In this document: positions 1 through 7,001 of the stretch, piece by piece
Layout of the letters: each line of letters starts with the position of its first letter
Numbering within the stretch: the first letter of the stretch is position 1
Source of the DNA: an uncultured Methanobrevibacter sp.
GTDB lineage: Archaea; Methanobacteriota; Methanobacteria; Methanobacteriales; Methanobacteriaceae
Reading direction: 5' to 3'
DNA: 11,139 nt
Assembly: GCA_900317865.1 (NCBI GenBank)
Contig: ONIK01000054.1
Location: 1-11,139 of the forward strand
The notes under the pieces: model-generated
The model's database searches: none
Told to the model about the DNA's origin: nothing
Seen by the model: only the letters and a program-made list of their open reading frames with translations
Program-made: the position numbers and the translations under genes

Positions 1-2564
1 CGCAACATATCATGGATATTAGTCAATTCATCAATAGCTTTTTGTAAAATATCCACATCCAAATCCTGAGTAACCTTTAAAATGAAATCCTGTGTGAAAT
101 TATCAATATTTATTTCATCAAAGAAGTAACTCTGCATAGGAAACAAATCCACAGCCCCTTCTACAGAGTCATATGACACCTTTTCGATGTTTTTTACATG
201 CTGTGCTATTAAATAAGGAGATTTATAACTCAATATATCCCTAGCTGCACAGGAAATATTGTTATCCTGGAGATATGAAATTACACGAATAGCTATTAAT
301 GAATCTCCCCCAAGATAGACAAAATCATCATATAAACTAATTTTTTCCTGATTAAATACTTTTTCAAAAGCATCAACAATAATTTGTTCTGTTTCATTGG
401 TTGCAGCAACATAACCTACACGCAAACTATCCAAATCGATATCAGGCAATGCACGACGGTCAACTTTACCATTAACATTTAAAGGAATTTCATCTAATTT
501 AATAACAAATGAAGGAACCATATAAGCAGGTTTATGCTCAGCCACATAATCACGAATAGATTCATCCAATAAATTTTCATCCATATCACTGACGGCATAT
601 ACAACAATTTCATTTGTACACTGTGTCATGATTGTTTGGACAGTAACGTCCAGAATTCCATCCATTCTTCGTATTACTGATTCTATTTCTGATAATTCAA
701 CACGGTTTCCCCTAACCTTAACCTGACTGTCACGACGGCCTACGATTGCAAATGATCCATCGGGAAGCATACGCCCCATATCTCCCGTACGATACAATAC
801 ATTATACTCTTCATCATCATCGAAAGGATTGTCTAAAAATGCCTCTCTTGTCTTTTCATCGCGATTCAGATAACCTTCAGCCAACTGATAACCTGCCAGA
901 TACAGTTCACCAACAGCTCCTACAGGAACGCGTCTGAATTCATCATCCAAAAGATATGCTTTGGTATTATAATTCAAATAACCTATTGATGAAGAATCCA
1001 TTTTATCTGAATTTTTAATGGAATAAACATGCTCAAATGCTTCAGTAGGACCGCATACATCAATTAAGGTATAATCTTTTGGGCTTTCAAAATCACCCAA
1101 TTTTTCACCACCACAAATCAGTATGTCCAAAGAGGTAATATCTACACTGTGCATGAATAATTTACCTACGGAGGTAGTAATCCATGCATGATTAACGCCA
1201 TGCTGGATATAATATTTATTTAGCTTGGTCATATCTGATTTGCAGTCATCAGGAACAATTGCCAGGCAGGCTCCGGCAAGCATGACTACTGTAATATTAA
1301 AACTGGCCACATCAAAACCTATTGATGAAAACATTCCATAAACATCATCCTTACCGAAATCGTATTCTTCAACATACCATTCAGCTACATTAAGGATGGA
1401 TTTTCTGGTAATTTTTACACCTTTTGGAACGCCAGTGGTTCCTGAAGTATATAAAATACAGGCCACATCCCCATAATTAACTGGCAAAGTGGATAAAGTG
1501 CCAGTTTCTTTTCCAACAATATCTGACACGTTCAAAAGGACATAATCATTATCCATATTCTGGGCATATTCATAGGTTTCATCACTAACAATGAGGACTT
1601 TGGAATTCGTATCCTCCAGTATAAATTCTATCCGTTCATCTGGAAGATTGGTATCAAGAGGCACATAAACTGCACCCATAGACAAAATAGCCAATACATT
1701 AAATAAATATAATTCACTCCGATTTAGTAAAAACGCCACATTATCCTGAGATTCAACACCAAGATTAGCAAGTTTTTTAGCAATCTTATCTGCAATAAAA
1801 GCGCTCTCAGCATAACTGTAAACAGCATCATTATACAAAACAAGTTTATTATCCGGATATTTCGCGAGGTTATCATTAAAAGCTTCTAAAATATCATCAT
1901 ACTTTAAATTATAATCATTCTGATTATAAGTATCCAGGAACTCCAAATCAGATAAGGTAGTATAATTGATATCGGATAAATCATTTACGTTTAAAATTTG
2001 GGATAAAATTAAATTATAGGACTGTGCAAATCGTTTAACCATAAATTCAGAATATTTTTCAGAATAAATAATGTTTAAAATATAATTTTTATCTTTTAGG
2101 GAAACATTTACATTAAAATCAAAGGATAAATCTGTAATAGGATTATTATCTGGGGAATACTGGAACATAATATTGGACTTGGCATCATATTCACTTTCAA
2201 TCTCTTCAAAAGGACAATCGTATTTAGATACATTTTCAATCAAATCAGCCACATAGTTCATAAAAGAAGAAGCATCCTGATTTTTACAGTTAACTAATAA
2301 CATTGAATTGTTTTCATTTAAAACCGTGTTAAATAATATATTTTCACTGCCAATAAATCTTGATAGAGTATATGCAAAAACTCCATTAAACAAAACATTC
2401 CTGTCAATGCCGGTATTTTTCAAGGATCCCATGAACTGTGAATCTAAAATAATTTGATAACTTCCGCAATCACATTTGCCGACATCATCCAATAGAATAC
2501 CCACATCATCTATATCAGCAAACATTAAATCATAAAAATCCTTTGAATCCCTTGAAAAAATAAT
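1..2564 (-). CDS. Non-ribosomal peptide synthetase, N-terminal part (half C - A - PCP - start of C/E), runs off left edge
   Basis: A multidomain enzyme that activates an amino acid as an adenylate and holds it on a carrier arm to build a peptide without ribosomes. The frame stays open for 854 codons to the left edge. Counting from the ATT at 2564: residues about 36-200 look like only the C-terminal lobe of a condensation domain, with no HHxxxDG. Residues about 224-715 are a complete adenylation domain: GAVYVPLD (297-304), YTSGTTGVPKG (372-382), FDVAS (417-421), CGPTE (504-508), GELYLAG, YRTGD (591-595), GRRDSQVKVRGNRVEL and NGKVDR (698-703). A carrier domain follows with LGGDSL, Ser755 being the phosphopantetheine site. 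At 805-854 a condensation/epimerization domain begins (LFPMQSYFF, then NIHDML). The start codon is uncertain: the in-frame stop TGA lies just upstream, AGGAG sits at 2570-2574, but only ATT (2564 or 2561) falls at the right distance; the first in-frame ATG is at 2525. It is the last gene of a minus-strand unit, about 100 bases after the exporter gene. Domain calls are firm; start and product are not. Confidence 0.93.
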   Translation of the reverse strand, partial: MIFSRDSKDFYDLMFADIDDVGILLDDVGKCDCGSYQIILDSQFMGSLKNTGIDRNVLFNGVFAYTLSRFIGSENILFNTVLNENNSMLLVNCKNQDASSFMNYVADLIENVSKYDCPFEEIESEYDAKSNIMFQYSPDNNPITDLSFDFNVNVSLKDKNYILNIIYSEKYSEFMVKRFAQSYNLILSQILNVNDLSDINYTTLSDLEFLDTYNQNDYNLKYDDILEAFNDNLAKYPDNKLVLYNDAVYSYAESAFIADKIAKKLANLGVESQDNVAFLLNRSELYLFNVLAILSMGAVYVPLDTNLPDERIEFILEDTNSKVLIVSDETYEYAQNMDNDYVLLNVSDIVGKETGTLSTLPVNYGDVACILYTSGTTGVPKGVKITRKSILNVAEWYVEEYDFGKDDVYGMFSSIGFDVASFNITVVMLAGACLAIVPDDCKSDMTKLNKYYIQHGVNHAWITTSVGKLFMHSVDITSLDILICGGEKLGDFESPKDYTLIDVCGPTEAFEHVYSIKNSDKMDSSSIGYLNYNTKAYLLDDEFRRVPVGAVGELYLAGYQLAEGYLNRDEKTREAFLDNPFDDDEEYNVLYRTGDMGRMLPDGSFAIVGRRDSQVKVRGNRVELSEIESVIRRMDGILDVTVQTIMTQCTNEIVVYAVSDMDENLLDESIRDYVAEHKPAYMVPSFVIKLDEIPLNVNGKVDRRALPDIDLDSLRVGYVAATNETEQIIVDAFEKVFNQEKISLYDDFVYLGGDSLIAIRVISYLQDNNISCAARDILSYKSPYLIAQHVKNIEKVSYDSVEGAVDLFPMQSYFFDEINIDNFTQDFILKVTQDLDVDILQKAIDELTNIHDML

Positions 2565-2569
2565 AACAA

Positions 2570-2574
2570 CTCCT
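2570..2574 (-). promoter_or_regulatory. Shine-Dalgarno site of the NRPS gene
   Basis: AGGAG on the minus strand. It decides where translation probably begins, because no ATG, GTG or TTG lies in the NRPS frame within reach: ATT at 2564 is 5 bases away and ATT at 2561 is 8 away. The ATG at 2580 and the TTG at 2568 are in other frames that stop within 20 codons. Confidence 0.55.
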
Positions 2575-2615
2575 AATCATATAATTATAACAATTATTAA
2601 ATATTAAATTTTAAT

Positions 2616-2623
2616 AGTATAAA
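2616..2623 (-). promoter_or_regulatory. Candidate TATA box for the NRPS gene
   Basis: TTTATACT on the minus strand in the 97-base gap between the exporter and NRPS genes. A start about 25 bases downstream would give a leader of roughly 25-30 bases containing the AGGAG site. The gap is very AT-rich, so chance matches are easy; the gene may instead be read through from the upstream genes. Confidence 0.35.
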
Positions 2624-2669
2624 TTTTTAGATTAATAAGACTTAAAATCAAACAAATTATTACAAAAGA

Positions 2670-4391
2670 TTAATTTTTACATAATGTAATTTCGATATTA
2701 TTCAATTCCAAAATTTGAGAATAATCTATATTTTCAACATGCTTATCCAATACTGATAATTTATTATGATTTGTATCTTCAAGAGGGTTATAAAGTATTC
2801 CAGAATATTTAACTGAAAAAACCATTGAATCCTTTTTATCCCTAACAATTATATCAATCAAATCAATATTATCATTTATTTCAATAATATTAACAAGCAT
2901 CTCTTCAATAGCCGAACTTACAATTTCAGATTGGTTTGAATATGATAATGCATCCTGAACGATTTTTGATAGATCTGAAACATTTGCCAGATTTCCATCA
3001 AAAGTATACTCAAATACGGATTTGTCATTATTGTGCTTAATTAAGAAAAATCCTGAATACTCATTATTAGACTTTTTAGCAACATATCTGGAATAAAGGA
3101 AAATAACAAATATTGTGAATAATTCAACTACAGCAAATGTAATCCAAATTCCATCCACACCCCAGAAATAGGAAAATAAATAAACAAAAGATACTGGCAA
3201 TACTAACACATTAAAAAATGTAATAACATTTGAAAGCTTAGTGTACTGTACAGATTGGGCATAAAATATATATAACTGAGTAATTGCCATACCTACAAAA
3301 GACAAAGAAAACAATCTAACAGCATTCAATACAACAGGAATAGTATTAGGATCATTTACATTAAATATAAACAATGAAATATTTGGGAAAATGAAAAACA
3401 ATATTGAAAAGAACAAACTGAATCCAATAACTATTTTCATTGATTTATCGCAAACATATGCAACACCACGATAATCCTCTTCCTTGAAATAAACTGATAC
3501 AATAGGTACGATTGACTGTACTGTACCCATAACAAAAATCATTGTAATAAATGCAATATTGGTGCACAAATTGAATGCTTCCAATCCAACTGCACCTATT
3601 ACTACAATCAATAAATAATTAAATAATATTAATCTAACTGTCTCATAAAAAGTCGAGGAAGCAATAGAATATCCGGATTTACAAATATTTATGAAATAAC
3701 CGAAGATTGAAGATATTTTAACTTTAATAAGTCTTATCGATTTTTTTGGACTGAAGAAATAATAAGAAATGAAAACTGCAGATACAATAAAAGCAACTGA
3801 CGTAGCCAAACCTGCACCTGCAATACCTAAATTCAAGTACTTCATAAAAAAAATATCACAAATCGTATTTGTAACATTTGATAATAAAAATGCCCAAAAC
3901 TGTAACTTAATAAAACCATAAGATTTAATGAAATAAGCAATACAACCCATATAACATAAGAATGGTATACCAATTATATATAATTCCAAATACTGATTAA
4001 CCAAAGGCTGTAATTCAGGTGCCTGACATAACATCTGGGTAAAAAAATCCTGAAAGACTAAAACTGAAACAACAATAATCAATGATATGATTATCAGACT
4101 GAACAGCGAAACTGTGAAAATCGAATTGGCTTTCTCATCATCGAATTCTGCCTTTGCAATAGAACATAGGATACTGCCCCCCATTCCAATCATCCAATAA
4201 AAAAGACCTACAATACAAGCAAAAGGCTCAATACTTTGAACAACAGCCAAATAATTAGAACCTAAAATAAAAGAAATTAAAAAAGCGTCAATCAATATGG
4301 CAAAATTGCCTGCAATTGAAACAGCTATTGTTGGAACCAATAATTCCCTAAATTTCCTATTAATCAAATCAAAATTTCTTTCATACTTCAT
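2670..4391 (-). CDS. MATE-family efflux protein with C-terminal GHKL/anti-sigma-like ATPase domain
   Basis: A membrane exporter of the multidrug and toxic compound extrusion type, 573 residues. Residues 1-440 carry about twelve hydrophobic segments in two similar halves, beginning with a typical MATE opening (FRELLVPTIAVSIAGNF, residues 14-30). Such proteins use ion gradients to expel small molecules; next to an NRPS the natural cargo is its product. MATE proteins are usually about 450 residues, so the tail is extra. Residues 455-573 resemble the RsbW/SpoIIAB-type histidine-kinase-like ATPase fold: SSAIEEMLVNII matches the N box (Glu497, Asn501) and GILYNPLE (531-538) matches the end of the usual DDGxPFNPLE box. 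The two acidic residues of that box are Tyr529 and Ser530 here, and the later glycine-rich lid is replaced by NKLSV (543-547), so ATP binding may be lost. The ATG is 31 bases after the aminotransferase stop, with only a weak GATGAT ahead, which suggests one transcript. The transporter part is firm, the fused domain likely. Confidence 0.9.
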   Translation of the reverse strand: MKYERNFDLINRKFRELLVPTIAVSIAGNFAILIDAFLISFILGSNYLAVVQSIEPFACIVGLFYWMIGMGGSILCSIAKAEFDDEKANSIFTVSLFSLIIISLIIVVSVLVFQDFFTQMLCQAPELQPLVNQYLELYIIGIPFLCYMGCIAYFIKSYGFIKLQFWAFLLSNVTNTICDIFFMKYLNLGIAGAGLATSVAFIVSAVFISYYFFSPKKSIRLIKVKISSIFGYFINICKSGYSIASSTFYETVRLILFNYLLIVVIGAVGLEAFNLCTNIAFITMIFVMGTVQSIVPIVSVYFKEEDYRGVAYVCDKSMKIVIGFSLFFSILFFIFPNISLFIFNVNDPNTIPVVLNAVRLFSLSFVGMAITQLYIFYAQSVQYTKLSNVITFFNVLVLPVSFVYLFSYFWGVDGIWITFAVVELFTIFVIFLYSRYVAKKSNNEYSGFFLIKHNNDKSVFEYTFDGNLANVSDLSKIVQDALSYSNQSEIVSSAIEEMLVNIIEINDNIDLIDIIVRDKKDSMVFSVKYSGILYNPLEDTNHNKLSVLDKHVENIDYSQILELNNIEITLCKN

Positions 4392-4422
4392 TATATCATC
4401 ATTATTTACTAGATAATCTCAT

Positions 4423-5586
4423 TTAAAATGAATTAATATTATTTAAAGCAATTACTCCTGCTTTAAACTTGCCAAGTCCATCCCTTAATAATTTTTTGGG
4501 ACATGCTATATTCATCCTTAAAAAGTTATCACCATTCCGGCCGAAATCAACACCAGCAGACAGGAATAATCCCTGATTCTGCCTTAAAAATTCAGACAAA
4601 ACTTTTGATGCAACATTTAAAGCAGAACAGTCAAGCCATAAAAGATAAGTCGCATCACATTCAACCATCCTGACAACAGGAAGCTCTTCAGCCAAATAGT
4701 CTCGAACAATCTGTTTGTTTCTATATAAGACTTCCCTTAACTCATCCAGCCACTCTTCAGATTCTCCATAAGCGGCAATTACTGCAGATGCTGCAAAAAC
4801 ATTACAGGAATCAGAATTATCAATATGCATTTGGGTTTTTATCCTATCCAAAAGTTCATTATTAGTTGTATGAACAACAGAGCTTTGAAAACCTGCAATG
4901 TTGAATGATTTGGATGGTGAAAGACACCTTATCACATAATCCTCCGCTTCAAAGGGATTATATTTTACTCCAGGATCTGTCAAATCACAGTGAATTTCAT
5001 CAGATATTAAAATAACACCATGTTTTTTACATAACTCCCCAATACGAACCAAATCTTCTTCAGACCAGATTTTACCTACAGGGTTGTGGGGATTGCAGAG
5101 AATCATCAGCTTGACTCTTGACAATTTTTCATCCAAATCATCAAAATCAATTCTATATTCCCCATTTTCATAAATCAGCTGATTTTCCAGAACTTTACGA
5201 TTATTGTCTTCTATTACATAGAAAAATACATGATAAACTGGACTCTGTATTAATATTTCATCATTTTCTTCAGTCAGATACCTTATCATTGATGAAATTG
5301 AGGGCATGACCCCAACTGAATAGGCCATATCTTCTTTAGACATTTTTAAATCATATCTTGAGTCCCACCAATTGATATAAGCATCAAAAAGTTCATCAGG
5401 AACAATAGTATAACCGTAAACCGGATGATTAGCCCTTTTTAAGATTGCATCCTGTATTTGCGGTGCAACCTTAAAATCCATATCTGCTACCCACATGGGC
5501 AAATCATCATCAAATAAGTCCCATTTAAGACAATTTGTATTTTTTCTATCCGTAACACTTTCAAAATCGTATTTAGTATTTTTCAT
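4423..5586 (-). CDS. MalY/PatB-type PLP-dependent aminotransferase or cystathionine beta-lyase family
   Basis: A fold-type I PLP enzyme of 387 residues, the usual size for the MalY/PatB group, cytoplasmic. Counting from the chosen ATG: the opening YDFESVTDRKNTNCLKWD and MWVADMDF are hallmarks of this group; CNPHNPVG (164-171) contacts the cofactor; SDEIHCDL (195-202) supplies the Asp that holds the pyridine ring; Lys226 in SPSKSFNIAGF is the Schiff-base lysine; Arg357 in FLRMNIACP binds the substrate carboxylate. Family members cleave C-S bonds of cystathionine or cysteine conjugates, or transaminate. The ATG at 5586 is chosen over the in-frame ATG at 5637 because homologous sequence begins at MKNTKYDF and the earlier start would lie deep inside the nitroreductase gene. 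Even so the two genes overlap by 14 bases (5573-5586), pointing to translational coupling. In the NRPS unit it could make or modify an unusual amino acid; that role is inferred. Confidence 0.9.
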   Translation of the reverse strand: MKNTKYDFESVTDRKNTNCLKWDLFDDDLPMWVADMDFKVAPQIQDAILKRANHPVYGYTIVPDELFDAYINWWDSRYDLKMSKEDMAYSVGVMPSISSMIRYLTEENDEILIQSPVYHVFFYVIEDNNRKVLENQLIYENGEYRIDFDDLDEKLSRVKLMILCNPHNPVGKIWSEEDLVRIGELCKKHGVILISDEIHCDLTDPGVKYNPFEAEDYVIRCLSPSKSFNIAGFQSSVVHTTNNELLDRIKTQMHIDNSDSCNVFAASAVIAAYGESEEWLDELREVLYRNKQIVRDYLAEELPVVRMVECDATYLLWLDCSALNVASKVLSEFLRQNQGLFLSAGVDFGRNGDNFLRMNIACPKKLLRDGLGKFKAGVIALNNINSF

Positions 5587-6091
5587 AATGAATTCTCGCT
5601 TCATCAAATTTATCCATGAACTTGTTTTCCCATCCATCAGCAGGATAACCTATGGTAATAATACAATAGGGTTTGGTTTCAGCAATATCATCTATTCCAA
5701 TGATTTCACCTATTTTGGCCATCCTTTCCTCATCAGGCGCAACACCATTCCAAAGACCACCTAAACCTAAGTTAACCGCTTCAAGCAACATGTTTTCTGC
5801 AGCCGCACCCATATCCTGCTGCCATACTGTTTTATAAAATGCCCTTTCAATATTAGCAACAAGAACAATTGCTACCGGCGCATTAGTTACTCTTGGTTTT
5901 ATTTCGCCTATTTTAGCCAAGGTTTCTTTATCCTTAACAACTACAAATTCCCAAGGTTCAGCACCCAATCTGGATCCGGGAGCCTGCATTCCTGCTTTTA
6001 TGATTTTTAAAATATCTTCATCATCAACATCCTTATCCCGATATTCGCGAATACTTCTTCTTGTGTTAATAATTGTTTCAAAATCAGTCAT
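5573..6091 (-). CDS. Nitroreductase-family FMN-dependent oxidoreductase
   Basis: A small flavin enzyme of 172 residues that would use FMN to reduce or oxidise an organic substrate in the cytoplasm. Motifs from the chosen ATG: TRRSIREYRDKDV (10-22) is the FMN-phosphate-binding start of the family; APGSRLGAEPWEFVVVKD (37-54) and the helix DMGAAAENMLLEAVNLGLGGLWNG follow in the normal order; ITIGYPAD lies near the end. Length is typical of the compact, Fe-S-free type. An upstream in-frame ATG at 6205 would add 38 hydrophobic, non-homologous residues and run across the opposite-strand hydrolase motif HGGAYV, so it is rejected. The ATG at 6091 lies about 25 bases from a TATA box with no Shine-Dalgarno site, as expected for a leaderless archaeal mRNA. 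It is the first gene of the NRPS unit. Relatives serve as oxidase domains forming thiazoles or oxazoles in other NRPS systems, but a housekeeping reductase is equally possible. Confidence 0.88.
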   Translation of the reverse strand: MTDFETIINTRRSIREYRDKDVDDEDILKIIKAGMQAPGSRLGAEPWEFVVVKDKETLAKIGEIKPRVTNAPVAIVLVANIERAFYKTVWQQDMGAAAENMLLEAVNLGLGGLWNGVAPDEERMAKIGEIIGIDDIAETKPYCIITIGYPADGWENKFMDKFDEARIHYEKY

Positions 6092-6113
6092 ATTAATTAA
6101 TAGTTTGTTAAAA

Positions 6114-6121
6114 TATTTAAA
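6114..6121 (-). promoter_or_regulatory. TATA box of the nitroreductase-aminotransferase-MATE-NRPS unit
   Basis: TTTAAATA on the minus strand. Its centre lies about 26 bases before the ATG at 6091, placing transcription start at or next to the start codon. This agrees with the lack of a Shine-Dalgarno site there and suggests a leaderless message for the whole unit. Confidence 0.55.
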
Positions 6122-6145
6122 ATTTAACAAAAGTATTCTGTTTAA

Positions 6146-6796
6146 AAAAATTATATTCATGGTGGAGCATACGTACTCGAAATAAACTTTTTCCAATTGT
6201 TGCACTGTAGGAAACTTGCAAAAAAGCTTAATGCATATGTAATCACACCAGTTTATCCTCTTGCACCATCAAATAAGGCAAATCAAACATATGATTTGTT
6301 AACTCCATTATATGAAAAGTTAAGTTCAAGAAAGAATTTAATATTGATGGGGGACTCTGCAGGAGGAGGATTTGTTTACTCATTTTGCCAATATATAAAA
6401 AACACAGATTTACCTCAGCCACATAGAATTATAACCTACTCCCCATGGGTTGACATTTCAATGTCAAATACTCCATATCCTGGTGAAAAAGATGCGACCT
6501 TAGGTGATGTCGGACTTCGTGAAATAGGTAAAACCTGGGCTGGAGATTGGGATACCCAGGACTATAGAGTAAGTCCTATATTCGGAAACAATACAGGTTT
6601 GCCGGATACATTGATTTTTGTAGGTGGCGATGAACTGTTTTATGATGACATTAACAAATATGTTGAAAAACTAAAAAATGATGGCGTTAATGCAAAATTA
6701 AGCGTCGGTGAAGAAATGTTCCACATTTACCCAGTATTCCCTATTTCTGAATCAAATCAGGTCGTGAAAGAAATACAGGAATATTTAAATGAATGA
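6146..6796 (+). pseudogene. 5'-truncated alpha/beta hydrolase (hormone-sensitive-lipase-type esterase)
   Basis: A remnant of an esterase-like alpha/beta hydrolase. The reading frame opens after a TAA at 6143-6145 and at once reads KNYIHGGAYV, the family's oxyanion-hole motif HGG(G/A). It continues with ITPVYPLAP, then MGDSAGGG (nucleophile Ser codon at 6356), then GGDELFYDD (catalytic Asp) and FHIYPVF (catalytic His). All catalytic elements are thus present, yet the 70-100 residues that normally precede the HGG motif are absent and there is no ATG or GTG before it. The first in-frame common start is TTG at 6197, after the oxyanion motif, without a Shine-Dalgarno site. Upstream sequence belongs to the promoter of the opposite-strand nitroreductase. 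The sequence after the break is otherwise uninterrupted, so the loss looks recent. An annotation program would probably report a 199-residue protein from 6197. Activity is unlikely but not excluded. Confidence 0.7.
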
Positions 6797-6814
6797 ATAT
6801 TTCTTTGATTGAAC

Positions 6815-6836
6815 CTCTGACTAACAAGAGTTAGAG
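6815..6836 (+). terminator. Hairpin downstream of the hydrolase remnant
   Basis: CTCTGACT and AGTTAGAG can pair over 8 bases, with one G-T wobble, around a 6-base loop. A T-run (TTTTTT) follows about 36 bases later. It lies 19 bases after the stop codon. The T-tract is too distant for a classical terminator, so this is tentative. Confidence 0.35.
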
Positions 6837-6928
6837 ATTCTTAACCACACCCATTGTACAGATAACTAAAACCCTTTTTTAAATTAAAAAAATTAAGATT
6901 TATTTAATTCATTCAGAATAAAACTAAA

Positions 6929-6936
6929 TTTAAATA
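6929..6936 (+). promoter_or_regulatory. TATA box of the surface protein gene
   Basis: TTTAAATA, a perfect archaeal TATA match, preceded by an A-rich stretch that could serve as TFB recognition element. A start about 25 bases downstream (near 6958) would give a leader of about 40 bases carrying the Shine-Dalgarno site at 6989-6994. Confidence 0.6.
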
Positions 6937-6988
6937 GAAATATTAATATAAACTTCCAACAAACTATACATACTAATGAAAATTTTAT

Positions 6989-6994
6989 GGGAGG
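6989..6994 (+). promoter_or_regulatory. Strong Shine-Dalgarno site fixing a TTG start
   Basis: GGGAGG lies 7 bases before the TTG at 7002. The in-frame ATG at 6987 overlaps this site and has no ribosome-binding sequence of its own, so the TTG is the better start. Confidence 0.75.
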
Positions 6995-7001
6995 CATTTA
7001 T

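Noticed and set aside
746..937. 63-residue plus-strand reading frame
   Set aside because: It lies opposite the strongly conserved adenylation domain and its composition shows no protein-like pattern.
5495..5764. 89-residue plus-strand reading frame
   Set aside because: Antisense to both the nitroreductase and the aminotransferase, whose motifs are clear; no promoter or ribosome-binding site.
6092..6205. N-terminal extension of the nitroreductase to the ATG at 6205
   Set aside because: The 38 extra residues have no family match, cross the TATA box and overlap the hydrolase HGGAYV motif on the other strand.
6797..6986. Possible small RNA or tRNA in the 190-base gap
   Set aside because: No tRNA arm motifs or stable structure beyond the 8-base-pair hairpin; the gap is explained by a weak terminator and the surface gene promoter.
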